This document shows positions 24,301 to 33,071 of a DNA stretch of 64,000 nucleotides, piece by piece (the first letter of the stretch is position 1; each line of letters begins with the position of its first letter). The notes under the pieces are model-generated. The model was given only the letters and a program-made list of their open reading frames with translations. It searched no databases and was not told the origin of the DNA. The DNA is from Clostridiales bacterium (GTDB taxonomy: Bacteria; Bacillota; Sulfobacillia; RBS10-35): assembly GCA_018729555.1 (NCBI GenBank), contig JAHHQG010000026.1, forward strand, positions 124,001-188,000. The letters run 5' to 3'. The position numbers and the translations under genes are program-made.

Positions 24301-26294
24301 AGGCGAAGCTTCAAGACCTAGCCGATCGGTGGATCTACCTGGCGCCCATTTTCACCATCCTTTTCACCGGGAGCGGCTGGCTGGCGGGATGGATGGGCTA
24401 CGGCGCCGCCGAGGCCATCCTCTTCACCCTCGCCTACCTTGCGGGAGGTACCCTCTCGGCCTACTCGGGGTTGAAAAAGCTCTTTCTGGAACGCCTCATC
24501 GACGTGGATCTCCTCATGGTCCTGGCGGCCCTTGGGGCGGCGGTGGTGGGACGCCCCGAAGACGGCGCCATCCTCTTCGTCCTCTTTTCCGGCAGCAACG
24601 CCCTGCAGGAATATGCCCTCAACCGCACCCACGAGGCTGTCCAGGCTCTCATGAAGCTCCGCCCTGACGAGGCCAACCTGGTGGTGGGGGATGAGATCCG
24701 CCGGGTGAAGACGGACCAAATCCAGGTAGGGGAGATCGTCCGGGTGAAGCCGGGGGAGCGCATCCCCCTGGACGGCGTGGTGGTGAAGGGGAGCACCCTG
24801 GTGGATCAGTCGGCCATCACCGGCGAATCGGCAGGGGTCACCAAATCGGTGGGTGACACCGTCTTTGCCGGCACCGTCAACATGGACGGCGTCATCGACG
24901 TGAAGGTGGAAAAGGCGGCGGGGCAGACGACCCTCGCCCGCATCGTGGAGATGGTGGCGGAAGCCCGGGAGCGAAAGGCCAGCCTTCAGCTCTGGACGGA
25001 ACGCTTCGAGCAGCGCTATTCCGTGGTGGTGCTCCTTGGCACTGGCCTGGCCATCGCCATCCCTCTCCTATTGGGGGCGGAATTCGGCCCCACCTTCTAC
25101 CGCGCCATGACCCTCCTGGTGGCAGCGTCGCCCTGCGCCATCGTTATCACGGCGCCGGCGGCTCTCCTCTCTGCCATGGCCAACCTGGCCCGGAACGGCG
25201 TCCTGGTGAAGGGAGGAGCCTTCCTGGAGCGCTTGGCGGGGGTGACCACCTTCGCCTTCGACAAGACCGGGACCCTCACCCGCGGGCGCCCCTGGGTGGT
25301 GGGGGTGGAAGGAAGCGAAGGCCATTCGCCTGAAGAGATCCTCCGCCTGGCGGCCAGCCTGGAAGTCCACGTGGACCACGCCCTGGCTCTGGCCATTGTG
25401 CGGGCCGCCAAGGACAAGGGTCTGGACCTCCTCCCGGCGGAAGACGTTCGGGTCCAGGCGGGAAAGGGCGTCTCCGGCATCCTCCCCGGCGGCCGGCGCG
25501 TCTACGTGGGGAACCGCTACTACATGGAGGAGATGGGGATCCATCTCCCGGCGTCTCTGGAAAGGCGGCTGGCGGAGCGGGAGGACCAGGGCGAAACGGT
25601 GGTGCAGGTGGCGGTGGGGACGGATGTGGTGGGCCTCATCGCCGCCCTGGATATCCCCCGCCCCGACGCGGTTCCCGGCTTGGAGGGCCTCCGGCGCGAA
25701 GGTGCCCGGCACCTGGTGGTGCTGAGCGGCGACCAGCCGCGGGTGGCGGAGCGCATCGCCGCCACCCTGGGCATCGACGATTACCGGGGTGGCCTCCTCC
25801 CCGGCGAGAAGGTGGCCGTCCTGGAGGAGCTGGCCCAAAAGGACCTGGTGGCCATGGTGGGGGACGGCATCAACGATGCTCCCGCTTTGGCGGCGGCCCA
25901 TGTGGGCGTGGCCATGGGGGGCGTGGGGACCGACGTAGCGCTGGAGTCGGCCGACGTGGTTCTCATGCGGGATGACCTTCGCGCCCTGGCCTACGCTTAC
26001 TACATGGCCAAGAAGACCCAAACCTTCATCAAGATGGGCCTGGCCTTTGCCTCCGGGGTCATCGTCCTCCTGGTGACCCTCACCCTCACCAACCACCTCA
26101 TCCTCCCCCTGGCGGTGGTGGGCCACGAGGGGAGCACCGTGCTGGTGGCCCTCAACGGTCTCCGGCTCCTCCGCACCGACGCCCGGGGCCGCCAGCTCCT
26201 CACGGCTCCCCTGAAGCCCTTTGCCGGGGAAGGCCAAAAGGAGGAAGCCGGAGACCGGGAGGAGGACCGCCTGGAAGCGGTGGCCGGCGGCTAA
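24297..26294 (+). CDS. P1B-4-type metal-exporting ATPase (PfeT/ZosA-like)
   Basis: A 665-residue heavy-metal P-type ATPase without N-terminal metal-binding domains. The membrane metal motif SPC is at residues 278-280, the phosphorylation site DKTGT starts at D322, and the last helices carry HEGST (610-614), the P1B-4 signature found in cobalt/iron exporters. TGES and GDGINDAPAL are present. The ATG overlaps the Fur-family stop codon. In Bacillus subtilis the related PerR-controlled pump PfeT exports Fe(II), so iron efflux under peroxide stress is the inferred role; cobalt or zinc remain possible. Confidence 0.87.
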   Translation: MKAKLQDLADRWIYLAPIFTILFTGSGWLAGWMGYGAAEAILFTLAYLAGGTLSAYSGLKKLFLERLIDVDLLMVLAALGAAVVGRPEDGAILFVLFSGSNALQEYALNRTHEAVQALMKLRPDEANLVVGDEIRRVKTDQIQVGEIVRVKPGERIPLDGVVVKGSTLVDQSAITGESAGVTKSVGDTVFAGTVNMDGVIDVKVEKAAGQTTLARIVEMVAEARERKASLQLWTERFEQRYSVVVLLGTGLAIAIPLLLGAEFGPTFYRAMTLLVAASPCAIVITAPAALLSAMANLARNGVLVKGGAFLERLAGVTTFAFDKTGTLTRGRPWVVGVEGSEGHSPEEILRLAASLEVHVDHALALAIVRAAKDKGLDLLPAEDVRVQAGKGVSGILPGGRRVYVGNRYYMEEMGIHLPASLERRLAEREDQGETVVQVAVGTDVVGLIAALDIPRPDAVPGLEGLRREGARHLVVLSGDQPRVAERIAATLGIDDYRGGLLPGEKVAVLEELAQKDLVAMVGDGINDAPALAAAHVGVAMGGVGTDVALESADVVLMRDDLRALAYAYYMAKKTQTFIKMGLAFASGVIVLLVTLTLTNHLILPLAVVGHEGSTVLVALNGLRLLRTDARGRQLLTAPLKPFAGEGQKEEAGDREEDRLEAVAGG

Positions 26295-27505
26295 AGCTCC
26301 CGGATCGCCTGAAGGAGCCGGTCCACTTCGTCCATGGTGTTGTAGGGGGCCAGCCCGATGCGGCAGAGGCCCCCTCCCTCTTTGAGCCCGAGCTCCTCCA
26401 CCAGGGTGGTGGCGTAAAAGTCCCCATCCCAAATGAAGAGGCCCTTCTCCGCCAGGCGGGCGGCCACCTCCGCAGGGGTGTAGCGGGCATGGGTGAAGGC
26501 CAGGGTAGGGGTGCGGCGCGCATCGGGCCCGGGGCCGTAGAGGCGGATGTCGGCCATGCCCATAAGCTCCCTCCAAAGCACCCCGAAGAGGGCTTCCTCG
26601 TGGCGCGCGATGGCCTCCATGGCCGCCCGCAGCTGCTCCCTGAGGGAGCCTTCCCTTCCGGAAAGGGAAGCGATCCAGCGGATGGCCGCCTGGGTGCCCC
26701 AGATGCCCTCGTGGTTTAGAGTTCCCGTCTCGATGCGATAGGGGATGGCTTCCTCCTGGGGTCTCAGTTTGTAGGTGGGAAGCTCCCGGAAGATGGCCTC
26801 CCGCCCGTAGAGGATCCCCACATGGGGGCCGAAGAACTTGTAGGCGGAGCAGAGGAGAAAGTCACACCCCAGCTCCTTCACGTCGATGGGGTAATGGGGG
26901 GCGTAGTGGACGGCGTCCACCACGGTGATGGCCCCCACCTCCCGGGCCTTTTTCAAGAGGCGCGGCAGGTCGGGGATGCTCCCTACGGCGTTGGACGCCC
27001 ACCCCACCGCCACCACCCGCGGTTTCTCATCCAGGAGCTGCCAAAAAGCTTCTTCATCCAGGGTGACCGTCTCCCGGCGGATGGGTGCCCGGAGCACCTC
27101 GACCCCCTTTTCCGCCAGGGCCAGCCACGGCCCCCGGTTGGCCTCATGGTCCATGTCGGTGATGAGGATCTTGTCCCCCGGGTTGAGGAGGCGCCCCAGG
27201 GCCCGGGAGAGGGCGTAGTTGAGGGTGGTCATGTTGGCCCCGAAGGCGATCTCATGGGGGTGGGCGCCGAGGAAGGTGGCCACCGTGGCCCGGGCTTCTT
27301 CCAGCATGGCGTCGGTGCGCCGGCTGGTGAGAAAGGCCCCGTGGGTGTTGGCGTTGGCCTCGAGGAAGTAACTCCGCATGGCTTCCAGGACCGCCTCGGG
27401 GACCTGAGTGCCTCCCGGGCCGTCGAAGAAGGCCGCAGGATACCCGTTCACCTTCAGGTTCAGGGAGGGAAAATGGCGCCGGACTTCCGCAACCCATGTG
27501 GACAA
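26291..27505 (-). CDS. Class V aminotransferase, cysteine-desulfurase-like
   Basis: A 404-residue PLP enzyme of the cysteine-desulfurase-like subfamily. The PLP lysine lies in CSAYKFFGPHVG, the cofactor Asp/His in VVDAVHYAPH, and TGTLNHEG is a subfamily mark. The usual desulfurase cysteine loop is not recognisable; the region reads EKGLFIWDGDFYA. True desulfurase activity is therefore doubtful. The start is TTG at 27505 preceded by GAGGGGTG. The 3' end overlaps the ATPase gene by four bases. Confidence 0.83.
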   Translation of the reverse strand: MSTWVAEVRRHFPSLNLKVNGYPAAFFDGPGGTQVPEAVLEAMRSYFLEANANTHGAFLTSRRTDAMLEEARATVATFLGAHPHEIAFGANMTTLNYALSRALGRLLNPGDKILITDMDHEANRGPWLALAEKGVEVLRAPIRRETVTLDEEAFWQLLDEKPRVVAVGWASNAVGSIPDLPRLLKKAREVGAITVVDAVHYAPHYPIDVKELGCDFLLCSAYKFFGPHVGILYGREAIFRELPTYKLRPQEEAIPYRIETGTLNHEGIWGTQAAIRWIASLSGREGSLREQLRAAMEAIARHEEALFGVLWRELMGMADIRLYGPGPDARRTPTLAFTHARYTPAEVAARLAEKGLFIWDGDFYATTLVEELGLKEGGGLCRIGLAPYNTMDEVDRLLQAIREL

Positions 27506-27582
27506 AGGAATTCACCCCTCGTGAAATGGTCTTGAATTCCTTCGCCCAAGGCCGCGGGGATTCCTTTTGCGGGCATAAAAAA

Positions 27583-27658
27583 TGGTGCGCTCGGCGGGGC
27601 TCGAACCCACAACCTTCGGCTCCGGAGGCCGACGCTCTATCCATTGAGCTACGAGCGC
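27583..27658 (-). tRNA. tRNA-Arg (anticodon CCG)
   Basis: The minus strand folds into a standard cloverleaf: acceptor GCGCTCG/CGAGCGC, D stem GCTC/GAGC, anticodon stem TCGGC/GCCGA with loop CTCCGGA (anticodon CCG, reading CGG), and T loop TTCGAGC on a GTGGG/CCCGC stem. The 3' CCA is encoded at 27585-27583. It stands alone between two minus-strand protein genes. Confidence 0.97.
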
Positions 27659-27686
27659 ACTCTAAGCTTATTCTACTACAGTTTCG

Positions 27687-27992
27687 CTAGAGTTCCACCC
27701 GGGAAAGAAAGAGGGGATCGCTCCACTGGGCCAGTAGGTCGACCCTCGCCTGATAGACCCCGGGAGGCAGATGCTTGAAGGTGGCTCCGTAGAACTGGCC
27801 CGGCTCCAGGTAGATGGACCAGTACAGGCGGCGGGAAGGGACCTTTCGGTAGAAGGTATGGGTTTCTCCCGTATTCAGATCCTTGAGGATCAACCGCCAT
27901 GTGTACCCGTCGCGGAACCAGAGGAGCAGGGGATAATCCCGGTCGTTCACCACCCTGACGTGCAGAGTGCGGGGCGCGATCTGGGTTTCCAT
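27687..27992 (-). CDS. Small protein, possible BsuPI-like domain
   Basis: A 101-residue protein of unknown function. It is beta-rich, and the order VRVVN, then WRLILKDLNTGE, LEPGQFYGATF and PPGVYQARVDLLAQW resembles the BsuPI intracellular proteinase-inhibitor fold seen in Bacillota. The match is only by eye. ATG at 27992 is chosen; a GTG at 28040 in frame would add 16 residues and has the ribosome site GGGGA too close. It is transcribed divergently from a D-2-hydroxyacid dehydrogenase gene. Confidence 0.5.
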   Translation of the reverse strand: METQIAPRTLHVRVVNDRDYPLLLWFRDGYTWRLILKDLNTGETHTFYRKVPSRRLYWSIYLEPGQFYGATFKHLPPGVYQARVDLLAQWSDPLFLSRVEL

Positions 27993-28109
27993 GCGCAACC
28001 TTCGAAACCGCCCTTCCCTTGTCCTAGCCTGCCGCTGCACTCCCCTATTTTAACGGTTGGCCGCGAAAATTGCAGCGAAGGGTTAAGCTCATAAATGGAG
28101 GTGGTCCCC

Positions 28110-29066
28110 TTGCGGGTGGCCGTGACGGCACCGTTGCCTCAAGTGTGGCGCCAGCGCCTGGAAGAAGCCCATCCGGACGTGGAGTTTCTCTGGGTCTCGG
28201 AAAAGGAACTCCCTTCCCATCCCCACGCAGGGGAAGTGGAGGTCCTGGTGGCCTACGGCTGGCGCGTGGATCGAGGGCTTCTGGAAAGCCTTCCTCGCCT
28301 TAAGTGGATCCAGGCCCTTAGCGCCGGCGTCGATACCCTTCCCCTGGAGGACCTTCGGGCGAGGGGCATTATCCTCACCAACGCCCGGGGAGTCCACGGG
28401 ATTCCCATCCGGGAGTACGCCGTGGGAGTCCTCCTGGCCCACGCCCGCCGGATCCCCTTCTTTTGGGAAAAACAGCGGGAGGCCCATTGGGAAACCGGGA
28501 TGCGGACCGATGAGCTTTACGGCCAGCGGGTTACCGTCCTGGGGACGGGGGCCATCGGCCGGGCCATCGGGGAAGCCCTCCACTTTCTGGGGGTGGAGGT
28601 GGTGGGGGTGAACCGCAGGGGAACCCCTGTGGAGCCCTTTGCCCGCATCTATCCCGCCTCCTCGGTGAAGGAAGCGGTGGCGGGAAGCTTCGGCGTCGTC
28701 AACATCCTTCCCCTGACGAAAGCTACCCGAAACCTCCTGAACCGCGACACCTTTTCCGCCTTTTCCCCGGGGTCGGTCTTCGTCAACGTGGGTCGGGGGG
28801 AGACGGTGGTGGAAGAGGATCTTCTCTGGGCCCTCGACGAAGGCCCCTTGGCGGCCGCTTACCTGGACGTGTTCCGGGAGGAGCCCCTTCCCTCCGACCA
28901 CCCCTTCTGGCGCCACCCGAAGGTCTTTCTCACTCCCCACATCTCCGGCCAGACGCCCCGCTACATGGATCGGGCCCTCCCCATCTTTGAAGAGAACCTG
29001 AAGCCTTTTCGCGAAGGCCGCCCGGAGGCCATGATCAACCGGGTATCCCTCGAAGAAGGCTACTGA
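28110..29066 (+). CDS. D-2-hydroxyacid dehydrogenase
   Basis: About 318 residues, NAD-dependent 2-hydroxyacid dehydrogenase family. It has the Rossmann motif GTGAIGRAIGEAL, arginine in NVGRGETV, glutamate in FREEPLP and catalytic histidine in TPHISG. The substrate is unresolved; glyoxylate/hydroxypyruvate reductase-like. The TTG at 28110 lies five bases after GGAGGTGG and is preferred; an in-frame ATG at 28095 would place that site inside the gene. It is read toward the HtrA gene but no terminator separates them. Confidence 0.85.
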   Translation: MRVAVTAPLPQVWRQRLEEAHPDVEFLWVSEKELPSHPHAGEVEVLVAYGWRVDRGLLESLPRLKWIQALSAGVDTLPLEDLRARGIILTNARGVHGIPIREYAVGVLLAHARRIPFFWEKQREAHWETGMRTDELYGQRVTVLGTGAIGRAIGEALHFLGVEVVGVNRRGTPVEPFARIYPASSVKEAVAGSFGVVNILPLTKATRNLLNRDTFSAFSPGSVFVNVGRGETVVEEDLLWALDEGPLAAAYLDVFREEPLPSDHPFWRHPKVFLTPHISGQTPRYMDRALPIFEENLKPFREGRPEAMINRVSLEEGY

Positions 29067-29120
29067 CCGTTGAAACTTTATTGACAAAGGTGCGGTTCAC
29101 TGCAGGTGAGGTGATGGACC

Positions 29121-30230
29121 GTGAGATCATGGACGCAGAAAGCCCTTTCCCTGCTCCTGGCGGGCTTCATCGTGGGCCTGGGGATGGCCGCCGGCTGGAA
29201 GGTGGCCGACGCCGCCTTGCACCAAAGCGGCTCCGCCGTTTCCCCGGTGGTTTCGGCCGCTCCCTCTTCCGTGCCCGTCACGGGAGGCTTTCCCGATATC
29301 GCCAGCATCGTGGAAAAGGCCAGCCCGGCGGTGGTGCGGGTGAACGTCACCACCAGCCGGCCGGTAAGCAACGACCCTTTCGCGCCTTTCTTCGGAAGCG
29401 TTCCCCAGAGGGCCTTGGGTTCGGGGGTGATCATCGATCCCAAGGGGATCGTTCTCACCAACCAGCACGTCATCCAGGGGGCGACGGACATCACGGTGAA
29501 CGTGCTGGGCTACGATCGGGCTCTCCCCGCCAAAGTGGTGGGCCAGGATGAAACCCTGGATCTGGCCGTCCTCCAGATCGAAGGGGGCGGCCCTTTCAAG
29601 GCCCTTCCCCTGGGCGACAGCGATGCCGCTCGGGTGGGGGACTGGGTGGTGGCTATCGGCAACCCCTTCGGCCTGGACCACACGGTGACGGTGGGGGTCC
29701 TCAGCGCCAAGGGCCGTTCCATCGATGCCTCGGGTCGCCACTATGACGTCCTCCTGCAGACCGATGCCGCCATCAACCCGGGCAATTCCGGCGGACCTCT
29801 CCTGAACCTCCAGGGAGAAGTCATCGGCATCAACACCGCCGTTTCCAGCGAGGGCCAAGGGCTGGGCTTCGCCATCCCCATCAACACGGTGAAGTCGGTC
29901 CTCCCCGATCTGGAGGCGGGCCGGACCATCCAGAAGGCCTGGCTGGGCGTGGGCATCACCGACATGACGCCGGAATGGGCACCCATGCTGAAGACCTCCG
30001 TCCAGTCGGGGGCCCTTATCCAGCAGATCTACCAGGGATCCCCTGCCGATCGGGCGGGCCTCCAGCCCGGGGACATCATCGTCCAGCTGGGGGACCGGAC
30101 CATCCGGGATGCTTCCTCCCTGGTGGCGGCCATCCGCCAGTACCGGCCCGGCGATGAGGTGAAGATCGTCTTCTACCGGGGGAGCCAGCGCCACGAGATC
30201 ACCGTCAAGCTGGGGACGCCCCCCTTCTAA
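29121..30230 (+). CDS. HtrA/DegP-type serine protease
   Basis: A 369-residue membrane-anchored protease. An N-terminal signal anchor (residues 8-25) is followed by a trypsin-like domain with the triad H116 (TNQHV), D147 (TLDLAV) and S223 (GNSGGP), then a single PDZ domain with GDIIVQLGDRTI. It degrades or refolds damaged proteins outside the membrane. GTG start with GGTGAGGTG upstream. The gene ends in a strong terminator. Sigma-stress regulation common in the family is not visible here. Confidence 0.92.
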   Translation: MRSWTQKALSLLLAGFIVGLGMAAGWKVADAALHQSGSAVSPVVSAAPSSVPVTGGFPDIASIVEKASPAVVRVNVTTSRPVSNDPFAPFFGSVPQRALGSGVIIDPKGIVLTNQHVIQGATDITVNVLGYDRALPAKVVGQDETLDLAVLQIEGGGPFKALPLGDSDAARVGDWVVAIGNPFGLDHTVTVGVLSAKGRSIDASGRHYDVLLQTDAAINPGNSGGPLLNLQGEVIGINTAVSSEGQGLGFAIPINTVKSVLPDLEAGRTIQKAWLGVGITDMTPEWAPMLKTSVQSGALIQQIYQGSPADRAGLQPGDIIVQLGDRTIRDASSLVAAIRQYRPGDEVKIVFYRGSQRHEITVKLGTPPF

Positions 30231-30242
30231 GAGCTCCCCGCA

Positions 30243-30277
30243 AAAGGCCCGGGTGGAACCACCTCCCGGGCCTTTTT
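30243..30277 (+). terminator. Terminator after htrA-like gene
   Basis: An 11-bp stem (AAAGGCCCGGG at 30243-30253 with CCCGGGCCTTT at 30265-30275) is followed by T residues up to 30277. It separates the protease gene from the second dehydrogenase gene, whose start codon is only 14 bases further on. Confidence 0.88.
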
Positions 30278-30290
30278 CGTACCTTGGGGT

Positions 30291-31220
30291 ATGCGCGTCG
30301 CCATCGCCGAAAGCCTGGGAGAAAGAGCCTTTTCCCGCCTCGAGGAGGCGGCGGAGGTGGTCTACCTCCCCGGCCATGACCCCCGCCATCCGGCCTGGAA
30401 AGGGGCCCTCAAGGAGGCCGACGCTCTCCTGGTGCGGAACCGCACCCGGGTGGACCGAAACCTCCTGGACCTGGCTCCTCACCTCCGCTGGGTGGTGCGC
30501 CTGGGGAGCGGCGACGACAACATCGACCGCGAGGCCCTTTCCCAGCGGGGGATCCAGCTCTACGTCCCCAAAGGGGCTAACGCCATCGGCGTGGCGGAAT
30601 ACGTCATCAGCGCCCTCTTCCATTTCGCCCGTCCCCTGGGAGATGTGTCGAAGCGGGTCAAACTGGGGGAGTGGCGCCGGGATCTCCATCAGGGGATGGA
30701 GCTTTACGGGAAAACCCTGGGGATCCTGGGGCTGGGGGAGACCGGAGTGCGGGTCGCCCTCAGGGCGCGGGCCCTTGGCATGCGGGTGGTGGCCTGGGCC
30801 CCCACCAAACCTCCCCATACCTTCCTCTTTGCCGACTTTTCGCTAGAGCGAACGGACTTTAAGGAGGTCCTCCGGGAAAGCGACTTTCTCACCCTCCACC
30901 TCCCCCTCACCCCCGAAACCCAGGGCCTCCTGGACGAAAAGGCTTTTTCCCTCATGAAGAAAGGGGCCATCCTCATCAACGCCGCCCGGGGCGGCCTGGT
31001 GGATGAGGACGTCCTCTGCCGGGCCCTTGGCGAAGGCCATCTGGGAGGGGCCGCCCTGGACGTCCGGACGAAGGAACCGCCTCCCTTCCCCGACCCCCTG
31101 GCGGCCTTTCCCCAGGTCCTCCTCACACCCCACCTGGCGGGCCACACCCGGGAGTCGTTGGAGCGGGTGGCGGCAGGGGCGGTGGAATGGCTTCTCACTC
31201 GTAGCGAAGGGCCTCGATAG
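30291..31220 (+). CDS. D-2-hydroxyacid dehydrogenase, SerA-like
   Basis: A 309-residue NAD-dependent dehydrogenase without an ACT domain. Features are LGLGETGVRVALRARALG for NAD binding, NAARGGLVDED with the active arginine, and TPHLAGHTRES with the catalytic histidine. It resembles the catalytic part of 3-phosphoglycerate dehydrogenase, but serine synthesis is not proven. The ATG lies just after the htrA terminator and only GGGGT serves as a ribosome site, so the promoter and start are unclear. The end overlaps the convergent ABC permease gene by 26 bases. Confidence 0.82.
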   Translation: MRVAIAESLGERAFSRLEEAAEVVYLPGHDPRHPAWKGALKEADALLVRNRTRVDRNLLDLAPHLRWVVRLGSGDDNIDREALSQRGIQLYVPKGANAIGVAEYVISALFHFARPLGDVSKRVKLGEWRRDLHQGMELYGKTLGILGLGETGVRVALRARALGMRVVAWAPTKPPHTFLFADFSLERTDFKEVLRESDFLTLHLPLTPETQGLLDEKAFSLMKKGAILINAARGGLVDEDVLCRALGEGHLGGAALDVRTKEPPPFPDPLAAFPQVLLTPHLAGHTRESLERVAAGAVEWLLTRSEGPR

Positions 31221-32379
31221 GATCCAGCTGAGCCGCCCGGAAAGCCGGGTAGACTCCAAAGATGATCCCCACCAGGGCCGAGAAGGAAAAGGCCAGGAGC
31301 ACCGAACCGGGGGTCACCAGGGAGGGGAGGGATGTGAACCGGGAGACGAGGGTGACGATCCCCGCCCCCAGGAGGATCCCGATGATCCCCCCCAAGCTGG
31401 AGACCACCACCGACTCGATGAGGAACTGCCAGAGGATATCCTGGCGCCTCGCTCCGATGGCTTTCCGAAGCCCGATCTCCCGGGTCCTTTCCGTCACCGA
31501 GACCAGCATGATGTTCATGATGCCGATGCCTCCCACCAGAAGGGCGATCCCCGCGATGGACCCCACGATGAGGGTCATGATGTTGGTGACATTGCGGATG
31601 GCCCCCAGAAGATCCTCCAGGCTCTGGACGGTGAAAGTATCCTTGCCGTAGCGGGCGTTCAGGATCCCCTGGATGTCCTTCATGAGGGTGTTCACCACCG
31701 AAGGGGAGGAGGGGAGGATGAAGACGGCTTGGATGTCCTGCTGGCCCGTCTGGCGCTGGAAGGATGTGTAGGGGATGTAGATCTCCTTAGGAGCCGCCCC
31801 CAGGCTGGCCTGAAGGCCGGTCCCCGCCGCCAGGGTCCCGATGACGGTATAGGCCTTCCCCTCCAGCCAGAGGGTCTTTCCCACCGGGTCCGACCGGGGC
31901 CAGAGGTCGTCGGCCACCCTCTGGCTCACCACCACCACCGGTGCCTGCCGTTCCACCTCCAGGGGCGTAAAGAAGCGGCCTTCTTTGAGCTTGAGGTTTC
32001 GCACCTGGCTGTACCCGCTGGCGACGCCGTTCACCTGGACCCGCTCCTTTTTCTCATCGCTGGCGGCTTCCAGGCTGGAAAGGAAGAGGGGGGAAACTTC
32101 CGCTACCCCTGGAAGGGCCTCCATGGCCTTGAGATCCTCCGGCCTCAGGCTGGGAGGCTTCTGGAAATCCTCCACCTCCGACCAGTTGGGTTCAACCCAG
32201 ACCATGCCGCTCCCCAGGCTGGAGATCTCCCGGATGATGTAGGCCTGGCCGCCCCTGCCGATGGCCACCACCGCGATGACCGCCGCCACCCCCACCACGA
32301 TCCCCAAGAGGGTGAGGAGGGTTCGCAGGAGGTTGGCTTTGAGGGCATCCCAGGCCAGGACGACGTTTTCCCAGAGCAT
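31195..32379 (-). CDS. MacB-type ABC transporter permease (FtsX family)
   Basis: A 394-residue permease. One N-terminal membrane segment (near residues 20-42) is followed by a large extracytoplasmic MacB_PCD domain and three C-terminal segments with the FtsX-type RTREIGLRKAIGARRQDILWQF motif. It is the membrane part of a tripartite-like exporter with the upstream ATPase and adaptor. The gene starts in a TGATG overlap with the ATPase stop. Export of an antimicrobial peptide, lipid or small compound is possible; substrate unknown. Confidence 0.88.
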   Translation of the reverse strand: MLWENVVLAWDALKANLLRTLLTLLGIVVGVAAVIAVVAIGRGGQAYIIREISSLGSGMVWVEPNWSEVEDFQKPPSLRPEDLKAMEALPGVAEVSPLFLSSLEAASDEKKERVQVNGVASGYSQVRNLKLKEGRFFTPLEVERQAPVVVVSQRVADDLWPRSDPVGKTLWLEGKAYTVIGTLAAGTGLQASLGAAPKEIYIPYTSFQRQTGQQDIQAVFILPSSPSVVNTLMKDIQGILNARYGKDTFTVQSLEDLLGAIRNVTNIMTLIVGSIAGIALLVGGIGIMNIMLVSVTERTREIGLRKAIGARRQDILWQFLIESVVVSSLGGIIGILLGAGIVTLVSRFTSLPSLVTPGSVLLAFSFSALVGIIFGVYPAFRAAQLDPIEALRYE

Positions 32380-33071
32380 CAGCGTTCCTCCTCCTGCACA
32401 AAGGCTCCATCGCGGATCCGCAAAACCCTCTGGGCCCGCCGGGCGACCTCGGGATCGTGGGTGATGAGGAGGATGGTGGTCCCTTTCCGATGGAGCTCGT
32501 CAAAGAGGGCCAGGATCTCCTCGCCGGTGGCCGTGTCCAGGTTCCCCGTGGGCTCGTCGGCCAGGAGGAGGGCCGGCCCGTTCACCAAAGCCCGGGCGAT
32601 GGCCACCCGCTGCCGCTCCCCGCCGGAAAGTTCGTTGGGTTTGTGGTGGAGGCGATGGCCCAGATGGACCCGCTCCAGGGCTTCGGCAGCCCTTCGCCTC
32701 CGCTCTCCGGCGGGCACCCGGGCGTAGATGAGGGGCTGCTCCACGTTGCGCAACGCGCTCATGCGGGGCAAGAGGTGGAAGCTCTGGAAGACGAAGCCCA
32801 GCTTCTGATTGCGGATATGGGCCAGCTCATCGTCGGTCAGGGTGGAGACTTCCTGGCCCGCCAGGAAGTAGCGGCCCGAGGTGGGCCGGTCCAGGCAGCC
32901 TACCAGATGGAGGAGGGTGGATTTCCCCGACCCCGAAGGCCCCATGATGGCCACGTATTCCCCTTCGCCGATCTCCAGGTCGATGCCCTTCAAGGCCTCC
33001 ACCTGGGTGGGGCCCATCTTGTACACCCGGCGGATCTTTTCCATCACCACGATAGGTGCCACGGCTGTCAC
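32379..33071 (-). CDS. MacB/LolD-type ABC transporter ATP-binding protein
   Basis: A 230-residue ABC ATPase. Walker A GPSGSGKST is near residues 44-52, the signature LSGGERQRVAIARAL near 147, and Walker B LLLADEPTGNLD directly after. The Q-loop reads FVFQSFHLLP, typical of the LolD/MacB export group. GTG start overlaps the adaptor stop (GTGA). It forms one operon with the adaptor and the permease. Confidence 0.9.
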   Translation of the reverse strand: MTAVAPIVVMEKIRRVYKMGPTQVEALKGIDLEIGEGEYVAIMGPSGSGKSTLLHLVGCLDRPTSGRYFLAGQEVSTLTDDELAHIRNQKLGFVFQSFHLLPRMSALRNVEQPLIYARVPAGERRRRAAEALERVHLGHRLHHKPNELSGGERQRVAIARALVNGPALLLADEPTGNLDTATGEEILALFDELHRKGTTILLITHDPEVARRAQRVLRIRDGAFVQEEER

